From Sandarakinorhabdus sp. (GTDB lineage Bacteria > Pseudomonadota > Alphaproteobacteria > Sphingomonadales > Sphingomonadaceae): a DNA stretch of 5,172 nt. Within the stretch, counting starts at the first letter, position 1; each line of letters starts with the position of its first letter. Made by a program: the position numbers and the translations under genes. The notes below the pieces were generated by a model. That model saw only the letters and a program-made list of their open reading frames with translations. It was not told where the DNA came from and did no database searches. Below are positions 1 through 5,172 of the stretch, piece after piece. The stretch is from the NCBI GenBank assembly GCA_025458465.1, contig JALOSK010000154.1, positions 1 through 5,172 on the forward strand, given 5' to 3'.

Positions 1-148
1 CGTGGTGATCGAGGCCACACATGCCTGCATGTCGGCGCGCGGCGTGATGACGCCGGGCGTGGTGATGACCACCAGCCGCATGCTGGGCGTGTTCCGCAAT
101 GATCACAGCAGCCGCACCGAAGTGCTGCGCCTGATGGGCAAGGGTTGA
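1..148 (+). CDS. folE: GTP cyclohydrolase I, C-terminal fragment (5' end outside window)
   Basis: This is the last 48 codons of folE, read from base 2 and ending at TGA 146-148, followed at once by an in-frame TAA (149-151). The enzyme converts GTP to 7,8-dihydroneopterin triphosphate, the first step of tetrahydrofolate synthesis, in the cytoplasm. The visible piece has the family's C-terminal signature: VVIEATHACMSARGV, then a TSRMLGVF stretch and a final segment ending in LRLMGKG. From family knowledge, the His and Cys of the H-x-C motif (codons at 20-22 and 26-28) correspond to the active-site histidine and the third zinc-ligand cysteine near position 180 of the E. coli enzyme. Both are present, so the fragment looks functional. 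The same-strand hypothetical gene starts 30 bases downstream and may be co-transcribed. The catalytic N-terminal part cannot be judged here. Confidence 0.93.
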   Translation, partial: VVIEATHACMSARGVMTPGVVMTTSRMLGVFRNDHSSRTEVLRLMGKG

Positions 149-154
149 TAACCC
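142..154. repeat. Short perfect inverted repeat over the folE stop codon
   Basis: GGGTT (142-146) pairs with AACCC (150-154) around a three-base loop, giving a 5-bp hairpin over the folE stop. No T-run follows, so it is not a convincing terminator. It could be chance or a small RNA hairpin that stabilises the 3' end. Confidence 0.3.
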
Positions 155-156
155 GC

Positions 157-174
157 CCATAGCTGTCACTATGG
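157..174. repeat. Inverted repeat CCATAG-N6-CTATGG just upstream of the exported-protein gene
   Basis: CCATAG (157-162) and CTATGG (169-174) form a perfect 6-bp inverted repeat with a six-base loop, ending four bases before ATG 179. It fills the place where a ribosome binding site would be expected, and no Shine-Dalgarno sequence is visible there. It could be an operator half-site pair, an RNA hairpin that limits translation, or chance. No T-run follows, so it is not a terminator. Confidence 0.35.
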
Positions 175-178
175 CCGC

Positions 179-742
179 ATGAACCTGCGGCTGGCCTTGT
201 TGACGATGATGGTGGCAGCCGCAGGTGCGAAGGCAGATGCCCAGGCCACACCGCCCGATCGCAGCGGCACGGAAGAAGTGGTGAATCCCGACAAGGGCGG
301 CATGGACGATGCGCTGGAACGCGCCGCCACGCGGCCCTTGCGGGATCTCAACATCGTCAAGCCCAAGGTGGCGCCGGAACTGGCGGCCATGATGTCGGAC
401 CCCTACGACATCAAGGCGCTCAAGGGCTGCCGGCAGCTGAATGCGGAGGTGCACCGCATCACCGGGTTGATCGGGCCCGATGTCGATGATCCGTCGCTGG
501 CCACGAAAAAGGGCCGGCAGCCGGTGGAGATGCTGTTCGACAGTGCGGAAGGCATCACCGGCAGCCTGATCCCCGGTCAGGGCCTGATCCGCCAGTTGAC
601 CGGCGCCAACAACGCCGCGCGCGAGGCGGCAGCGGCCCGGCTGGCCGGCATGCTGCGCCGCGCCCACGTGAAGGGCGTGATGACGGCGCGGCGGTGCCGA
701 ATCATCCCGCAGCCTGCCAAGACACCCGCCACGCCAGACTGA
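179..742 (+). CDS. Exported hypothetical protein with two cysteines
   Basis: The gene encodes 187 residues of unknown function. I recognise it only as resembling conserved hypothetical proteins of sphingomonads and name no domain. The N-terminus looks like a Sec signal peptide: MNLR, a hydrophobic core (about residues 5-17), then candidate cleavage after ADA (residue 21) or AQA (23). There is no lipobox cysteine, so the mature protein should be periplasmic or secreted. A charged, proline-containing linker (about 24-75) precedes a compact region (76-175) with PYDIKALKGC, the glycine-rich segment GSLIPGQGLIRQLTGA (about 128-143) and an alanine/arginine-rich helix. The only two cysteines, C84 and C173, bracket this region and could form a disulfide. 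The start is bounded upstream by an in-frame TAA at 149-151 with no other start codon between. The gene lies 30 bases after folE and ends at a predicted terminator, so the two may share a transcript. A folate-related role cannot be inferred from that alone. Confidence 0.82.
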   Translation: MNLRLALLTMMVAAAGAKADAQATPPDRSGTEEVVNPDKGGMDDALERAATRPLRDLNIVKPKVAPELAAMMSDPYDIKALKGCRQLNAEVHRITGLIGPDVDDPSLATKKGRQPVEMLFDSAEGITGSLIPGQGLIRQLTGANNAAREAAAARLAGMLRRAHVKGVMTARRCRIIPQPAKTPATPD

Positions 743-752
743 TTTGCCGGGC

Positions 753-784
753 AGCGCCCGCTTGCTGTATGGCGGGCGGCTTTT
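753..784 (+). terminator. Predicted intrinsic terminator after the exported-protein gene
   Basis: GCCCGC (756-761) pairs with GCGGGC (772-777) around a ten-base loop. The stem extends with AGC (753-755) against GCT (779-781) if one G bulges out at 778. TTTT (781-784) follows directly. The hairpin lies 10 bases beyond the stop at 742, the normal place for a Rho-independent terminator. The T-run is short, so termination may be partial. It argues against translation of the MATE gene from TTG 744, because that reading would run through the hairpin. Confidence 0.65.
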
Positions 785-803
785 CCAACGGGACCATCAG
801 GCA

Positions 804-2210
804 ATGCAGGCGGCCGAGCTGCCCTCAGACGATGCGGCTGCGCACGGCGGCCTGAAGGCGCTGCTCACGCTGGCGGCGCCGGTGGTTGCCTCGCGCCTGG
901 GCATCATGGCGATGGGGCTGGTCGATACCATCGTGGTGGGCCGGCACAGCGCGGCAGAGCTGGGCTATCACGCGCTGGCCTGGGCGGTGACGGGCGTGGT
1001 GCTCACCACCGCGCTGGGCCTGCTGTCGGGCGTGCAGGTGATGACGTCGCAAGCCATCGGCGAAGGCCGCGAGGCCGATACCGGCGCCATCCTGCGGCGG
1101 GGGCTGGCCTATGCATCGTGGATTGCGCTGGCCTGCGCGCTGTTCCTGGTGCTGGCCGGCGGGCCGATGTTGCACGCCTTCGGGCTGGCGCCGGGGCTGG
1201 CCGATGGCGCCACCCCGGTGCTGATGGTGCAGGCCGTCTCGCTGATCCCCATCATCATTGCCGATGCCGGGCTGTTCTGGCTGGAGGCGCATGGCCGCGC
1301 CGTGCCGGGCATGGTGGCGATGTGGGCGGCCAATATCGTCAACCTGGCGGTCAATCTTTGGCTGGTGCCGGGCGGCAACATGCTGGGCGTGGAAGGCGCC
1401 GTGGCCAGCGGCTGGGCCACCTTTGCCAGCCGGCTGTTCCTGCTGGCGGCACTGGCGTGGATCATCCTGCGCTGGAAGCGCGCCCGCGCATTGGGCGTGC
1501 TGTCGCCCGCACCGCGCGATGCACAGGCGGCGCGCGCCATGCGCCGGGTCGGCTATGGCGCGGCCACCAGTTACTTCATCGAAAGCCTGGCCTTTTCGGC
1601 GATGGCGATCTTTGCCGGCTGGATCAGCGCCACGGCGGTGGCGGTGTGGGCGGTGGTGATCAACGTGGCGGCGCTGGTGTTCATGGTGCCGCTGGGCCTT
1701 TCGGTGGCCACCAGCGTGCTGGTGGGCCGCGCCTATGGCGCACGCGATGGGGCGGCGATGCGGGTGGCGGCCGGCCAGGGCTTTGGCGTCACCGTGGCGC
1801 TGCTGCTGGCGGTGTCGCTGGGCGTGTGGCTGTTTCCCGATGCCATTGCCTCGGCCTATTCGCGCGAGCCGGTGGTGATGGCCGGCATTGCCAGCGCGAT
1901 GATCCTGTCCAGCCTGTTCTTCGTGGCCGATGGCCTGCAGGTGGTGGCGGCGCAAAGCCTGCGCGCCCGGTCTGACATCACGGCCCCGGCGGCCATCCAC
2001 ATGCTGTCGTACGTTGTGGTGATGATGCCGCTGGCCTGGTGGCTGGGCGTGCGGTCTGGCGGCGGCGTCGATGGGCTGGTGTGGGCGATCATCATCGCTT
2101 CCACCGTGTCGGCGCTGTTGCTGTGGGGGCGGTTCCTGTGGCTGGGCCGCCGCCCGCTCACGCTGCCAGAGTCGGGGCCAGAACCGGCGCCCGCTTCGCC
2201 CCTCGCCTGA
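804..2210 (+). CDS. MATE family multidrug/cation antiporter, NorM-like
   Basis: This is a complete inner-membrane efflux protein of 468 residues, close to the family's usual length of about 450. MATE proteins expel cationic drugs and other organic compounds in exchange for H+ or Na+. It has about twelve hydrophobic segments in two homologous halves, starting with LLTLAAPVVASRLGIMAMGLVD (about 20-41) and the second-half helix after YGAATSYFIE (about 251-260). Family hallmarks include VDTIVVG in TM1, VGRAYGARD after TM8 and FFVADGLQVVAAQSLRA near residues 372-388. Acidic residues D41, E260 and D376 match by motif the cation-coupling residues of NorM proteins. ATG 804 is chosen: it lies beyond the terminator hairpin, has a weak GGGAC (790-794) nine bases upstream, and places TM1 normally. 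A TTG at 744 would add 20 non-conserved residues. The proline-rich tail is encoded in the 53-base overlap with the opposing monooxygenase gene. Substrate is not predictable. Confidence 0.92.
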   Translation: MQAAELPSDDAAAHGGLKALLTLAAPVVASRLGIMAMGLVDTIVVGRHSAAELGYHALAWAVTGVVLTTALGLLSGVQVMTSQAIGEGREADTGAILRRGLAYASWIALACALFLVLAGGPMLHAFGLAPGLADGATPVLMVQAVSLIPIIIADAGLFWLEAHGRAVPGMVAMWAANIVNLAVNLWLVPGGNMLGVEGAVASGWATFASRLFLLAALAWIILRWKRARALGVLSPAPRDAQAARAMRRVGYGAATSYFIESLAFSAMAIFAGWISATAVAVWAVVINVAALVFMVPLGLSVATSVLVGRAYGARDGAAMRVAAGQGFGVTVALLLAVSLGVWLFPDAIASAYSREPVVMAGIASAMILSSLFFVADGLQVVAAQSLRARSDITAPAAIHMLSYVVVMMPLAWWLGVRSGGGVDGLVWAIIIASTVSALLLWGRFLWLGRRPLTLPESGPEPAPASPLA

Positions 2211-3492
2211 TCTCGGCGGCCAGGTCAGCCACATAAGGTTCGAAATTCACCTGCATCGTGTGGCGACGGCTGGCGTAATAATGGCCTTGATAGCGCTTTT
2301 CCTCGGCCACGATCACCCGCCGCATCTCGTCGGGCGCGGGCAGGGCATAGCGGCCCGAAAGATAGGCCACCAGAAGCTTCGACTGTTGTTCGGCCAGGTT
2401 GACCAGCGTCGGCAGCGTCTGCGCCAGCCCCATGAACCACAGATTGTGCAGCGCCGGATCGGCCTGCACCATGCGCTTGTAGAGCGGGATGTGATTGTCC
2501 GTCACCCGCGCATCGGCGGGATCAAGGAACGGGAAATCGATGTTGTAGCCGGTGGCGGTGATGATCGCGTCCACCACTTCCCGGCTGCCATCCGTGAAGA
2601 TCACGCCATCGCCGTCCAGCCTGGCGATGGCCGGCTTGATGCCGATGTCGCCGCTGCCCAGCCGGCCCAGGAACTCGCCGCTCACGGTCGGGTGCGCATC
2701 CAGCGGCTCGTGATCGGGGGTGGGCAGGCCATAATCCTCCATGCGGCCCACCAGGCTCTTCACCTTGCGCCGGCCGATCCAGCGCGCCAGCCCCAACGGC
2801 AGCCATGGCGGCGCGGCCTGCTTGTCCGCTGGCACGCCGTTGAAATATTTGGGCAGCACCCACACGCCGCGGCGCGTTGAAACCCAGCATTTTTCGGTGA
2901 TGCTGCGCTGCCCCAGTTCAGACGCGATATCCACCGCGCTGTTGCCCAGTCCCACCACCAGCACGCGTTTCCCGATCAGGTTGAGCGGCGCGAACGGCGT
3001 GCGATAATCATGCGCGTGGATGATGGTGCCGCTGAACTGGCCCTCCCACACCGGGCGATTGGGGCTCCAGTGATGGCCGTTGGCCACCACCACGGCGGCA
3101 TAGCGCTTGGTGCCGTGCTTCGTCGTCACGTCCCACCCGCCATCGTCGCGGCGCGTCACCTTCAGCACGGGCGTTTCGAACTGCACCAGATCGCGCAGGC
3201 CGAAGTGATCGACATAATCGTTGAAATATTGCGCGATCAGGCTGTGGTGCGGGAAATCCGGCCAATCTGGCGGCACCGGATATTCCTCGAACTGCAGGCG
3301 CCATTTCGACGTGTCGATGTGCAACGACTGATAGGCGCTGCTCATGCCGTTGGGGTTGTTGTAGGCCCAGTTGCCGCCGATCCGGTCAGACGCTTCGAAC
3401 CAGTCGAAGGCGATGCCGGCATCGCGCAGCCGCTTGGCAGTGGTGAAGCCGGAACAGCCGGCGCCGATCAGGGCCACAGGTTCGTGTCGCAT
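2158..3492 (-). CDS. Flavin-containing monooxygenase (FAD/NADPH-dependent)
   Basis: The gene encodes 444 residues from ATG 3492. FMOs use NADPH and O2 through a C4a-hydroperoxyflavin to oxygenate N or S nucleophiles, or ketones in Baeyer-Villiger fashion. The FAD-binding GAGCSG is at residues 10-15 with the ribose-binding acidic residue at E33, followed by RIGGNW. The FMO signature FxGxxxHxxxY is at 153-163 (F153, G155, H159, Y163). The NADPH-binding GLGNSA is at 181-186 and ATGY at 313-316. FMGLAQTLPTLVNLAEQQ (353-370) is a typical FMO C-terminal block. No signal peptide or membrane anchor is seen, so it should be cytoplasmic. A GTG at 3528 would add 12 residues and leave only 9 bases after the permease stop. 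ATG 3492 was preferred because it puts GxGxxG at the usual distance from the N-terminus, but neither start has a clear Shine-Dalgarno sequence. The gene is probably last in the ABC exporter operon and overlaps the MATE gene by 53 bases at its 3' end. Substrate is unknown. Confidence 0.93.
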   Translation of the reverse strand: MRHEPVALIGAGCSGFTTAKRLRDAGIAFDWFEASDRIGGNWAYNNPNGMSSAYQSLHIDTSKWRLQFEEYPVPPDWPDFPHHSLIAQYFNDYVDHFGLRDLVQFETPVLKVTRRDDGGWDVTTKHGTKRYAAVVVANGHHWSPNRPVWEGQFSGTIIHAHDYRTPFAPLNLIGKRVLVVGLGNSAVDIASELGQRSITEKCWVSTRRGVWVLPKYFNGVPADKQAAPPWLPLGLARWIGRRKVKSLVGRMEDYGLPTPDHEPLDAHPTVSGEFLGRLGSGDIGIKPAIARLDGDGVIFTDGSREVVDAIITATGYNIDFPFLDPADARVTDNHIPLYKRMVQADPALHNLWFMGLAQTLPTLVNLAEQQSKLLVAYLSGRYALPAPDEMRRVIVAEEKRYQGHYYASRRHTMQVNFEPYVADLAAEIRRGAKRAPVLAPTLAA

Positions 3493-3537
3493 GGCGGGCA
3501 GTGTATGCGGCAGCCGGGCCTGTGCCACCTGTCGGAA

Positions 3538-5040
3538 TCAGTCGGCCGGTTTCACCCGGAAGAGCCACACGCCAGACAGCAGCACCGCCGGCAGCGCCAG
3601 CGCCGCCAGCGCCCACCAGCTGCCGGCCAGGATCAGGCGCGTTGCCGCCGCCAGGGCGCCCAGCACGATGAATTCACCCACCGCCATCAGCAGGGACGAG
3701 CGATAGCGATTGCGAAAGGCGCTGCGCTTCATCGGCGAGCGCGTCCACAGCTGCATGGCCGACGTGGCGAGCGCGGCCAGCAGCGCCATCGGCAGCATCA
3801 GCAGTGCCGCCAGCGGGGCCCGGATCGCCACCACCAGCGCCAGTGCCGTCACCAGCACTGCCGGGGGGGTGAGCACGGCGGCCAGCTTTGCCCGCAGCGC
3901 CTGCGCCCGCGTCACCGGCGCGCTGGCAATCAGATCGGGGGCATCTTCCGCGCACAGCATCAGCCAGGCCAGCGATGATGCCAGCGCGCCGCCCAGGAAC
4001 ACGCCGGCGCTGGCCATCCGCTGCGGCGTGATGTTGCCATCGGCAAACAGCAGGGCCACCACAGGCACCACGAACACCATCTGCTGCCCAATCTGGGTAA
4101 TCAGTTCTGGATCGCGGCCCAGCAGCGTGAGTTCCTTCCCATACAGAACGCGGGCCGGGCTGCCGCCAAAACGCGCGGCGCGGGCGCGGCGTTCTGCACT
4201 TGTGGGGGCCGGCGGCGCCGCTTCCAGCCGGCGGGCGGCGATTTCGGTGGCGATGGCAGCGGCCGCGAGGGCCACCGCCAGCATGCCCAGCATCGGCGCA
4301 GGATCGCCAAACAGGGCGCGGGCTGGCCAGTCATACGGGGCCGGCGGCGGGGTTTCGAGCGCCGCCATCTGCGCCGCGAACCAGCGCGGCGCGAAATTTG
4401 GCGCCTGACCCAGGGCGAACACCGATGCGGCGAGCGCCACACCCACCACCTGGGCCACGGTTTCCGCTCGCCCGGGGCCCAGCAGCCGATCCAGCATGGT
4501 CGCAATCAGCAAGGCAAGCGCGGTGGCCACCAGGGCAACCGCAATCACCACCAGCGGCCCGGCCAGCCAGCGCCAGTGGCCCAAGGCTGCCGAGGCGAGG
4601 AAGAAGGGCGTGGTGAGCAGCAGGAAGGGCAAGGCCACGATCGCCTGAACCCCGGCAATCCGCGCCGCCACCACCCGCGCGGCCGGCAGGGGTGCCGACA
4701 GCAGCAGTTCCAGCTCGCCACGATCGCGGCCCAGCCGCAGCACATGGGCATAGGCAGAGCTCATCATCACCAGCAGCAGGCCAACCAGCACGGCGCCCAC
4801 CACGCCGATGGCAGCGGCCGGCAGCATCGGCGCCGATTGCACCCGCCAGGCAAAGCCGATGCCCGCCCCGATCGGCAGCAGGGCCAGCAACACCAGCGCC
4901 AGCAGCCGCCCGAAGCGGCCCTGCCGGCTGCGCGCCTTCACCCGCACATCATGCCAAACCAGCCAGGCCAGGCTGCCCGGCGGCAACAGGGCCGGCACCA
5001 GGGGCGATACCGCCGGGGCTGTCTGCGCCGTTGCGGCCAT
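3538..5040 (-). CDS. ABC-2 type transporter permease, two-fold repeated
   Basis: This 500-residue inner-membrane protein is the likely permease partner of the ATPase ending 5 bases upstream. By hydrophobicity it has about twelve membrane segments in a 6+6 layout: roughly 46-66, 73-97, 130-152, 158-183, 194-212 and 248-268, then 319-335, 342-364, 387-405, 407-428, 450-470 and 474-494. Each half starts with a cytoplasmic amphipathic stretch (WLVWHDVRVKARSRQGR, 26-42; VLYGKELTLLGRDPEL, 298-313). After its second membrane segment each half has an acidic loop plus SAP motif: RDRGELELLLSAPLPAARV (105-123) and EDAPDLIASAPVTRAQALR (365-383). These resemble the loops of ABC-2 exporters such as large EcsB-like permeases. 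The start is ATG 5040. No good Shine-Dalgarno sequence lies in the 5-base gap, so translational coupling to the ATPase is likely. The monooxygenase follows within 9-45 bases. The exported substrate cannot be told from sequence. Confidence 0.87.
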   Translation of the reverse strand: MAATAQTAPAVSPLVPALLPPGSLAWLVWHDVRVKARSRQGRFGRLLALVLLALLPIGAGIGFAWRVQSAPMLPAAAIGVVGAVLVGLLLVMMSSAYAHVLRLGRDRGELELLLSAPLPAARVVAARIAGVQAIVALPFLLLTTPFFLASAALGHWRWLAGPLVVIAVALVATALALLIATMLDRLLGPGRAETVAQVVGVALAASVFALGQAPNFAPRWFAAQMAALETPPPAPYDWPARALFGDPAPMLGMLAVALAAAAIATEIAARRLEAAPPAPTSAERRARAARFGGSPARVLYGKELTLLGRDPELITQIGQQMVFVVPVVALLFADGNITPQRMASAGVFLGGALASSLAWLMLCAEDAPDLIASAPVTRAQALRAKLAAVLTPPAVLVTALALVVAIRAPLAALLMLPMALLAALATSAMQLWTRSPMKRSAFRNRYRSSLLMAVGEFIVLGALAAATRLILAGSWWALAALALPAVLLSGVWLFRVKPAD

Positions 5041-5045
5041 GGCGC

Positions 5046-5172
5046 TCAGGCCGCCAGTTCCAGGAACAGCTCCTCCAGCGTGGTGCCGGCATCGCGCCCG
5101 GCGGCCAGCTCCGCCATCGAGCCTTCCGCCACCAGGCGGCCGGCGCGAATGATGCCGATGCGCTGCGCCATG
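5046..5172 (-). CDS. ABC transporter ATP-binding protein, C-terminal fragment (5' end outside window)
   Basis: This is the last 41 codons of an ABC ATPase, read right to left and ending at TGA (5048-5046). The visible piece, with RIGIIRAGRLVAEGSMAEL followed by TTLEELFLELAA, matches the usual C-terminus of ATPases that serve ABC-2 exporters. There, a strand-forming 'I-G-I-I-x-x-G-x-L-V-A-E-G' follows the H-loop and a 'LEELFL' helix ends the protein. Walker A, the ABC signature, Walker B and the H-loop all lie beyond the window and cannot be checked. The permease starts five bases after this stop, so the two genes are very probably co-transcribed and translationally coupled and form one transporter. 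It would supply ATP hydrolysis on the cytoplasmic face. The substrate is unknown. Confidence 0.88.
   Translation of the reverse strand, partial: MAQRIGIIRAGRLVAEGSMAELAAGRDAGTTLEELFLELAA

Noticed and set aside
145..173. Possible promoter for the exported-protein gene: TTGATA (145-150) and ACTATG (168-173)
   Set aside because: The -10 match is poor and it would imply a leaderless transcript starting near the ATG. Not enough to annotate.
744..803. TTG start giving a MATE protein 20 residues longer
   Set aside because: The extension is not MATE-like, it would be translated through the terminator hairpin, and ATG 804 places the first membrane helix normally.
825..2234. Long minus-strand open frame (469 codons) opposite the MATE gene
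   Set aside because: Its translation is extremely rich in His, Gln, Arg and Pro with no recognisable domain, as expected of the antisense of a GC-rich membrane-protein gene. The plus-strand MATE protein is clear.
3863..3869. Run of seven G (C on the coding strand) in the permease gene as a possible phase-variation tract
   Set aside because: Seven is short for slippage in a GC-rich genome. The run encodes an ordinary Thr-Pro-Pro stretch and the frame is intact.
3010..3978. Plus-strand open frame (322 codons) spanning the FMO start and permease end
   Set aside because: The composition is low-complexity (Arg/Gln/His-rich) and it lies opposite two well-supported genes, so it is a shadow frame.

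Overview
The window is GC-rich, densely packed bacterial chromosome. Codon use and the style of the proteins suggest an alphaproteobacterium, most likely Sphingomonadales. That placement rests on pattern recognition (the GTP cyclohydrolase I tail, the small exported protein and the flavin monooxygenase all resemble sphingomonad versions), not on a marker gene. No tRNA, rRNA, CRISPR array, insertion sequence, integrase or phage gene was seen, and no stretch over 300 bases lacks a gene.

Left part, plus strand (1-784): the last 48 codons of folE (GTP cyclohydrolase I), a 30-base gap holding two small inverted repeats, and a gene for a 187-residue exported protein of unknown function with exactly two cysteines. 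A GC-rich hairpin followed by TTTT (753-784) looks like the intrinsic terminator of this folE-hypothetical unit.

Middle, plus strand (804-2210): a complete MATE-family multidrug/cation antiporter of about 468 residues. It is read best from ATG 804, just after the terminator, rather than from a TTG at 744.

Right part, minus strand (5172 down to 2158): an apparent three-gene operon read right to left. It holds the C-terminal 41 residues of an ABC transporter ATPase, a 500-residue two-fold repeated ABC-2 type permease that starts 5 bases after the ATPase stop, and a flavin-containing monooxygenase. The ATPase and permease probably form one exporter. The monooxygenase may be merely co-transcribed.

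The MATE and monooxygenase genes converge and overlap tail to tail by 53 bases, with no bidirectional terminator between them. The window is mostly recognisable housekeeping and transport genes. I do not see a clearly new biological system. The best leads are the uncharacterised exported two-cysteine protein, the exporter-monooxygenase operon, the convergent overlap and the internal duplication of the ABC permease.
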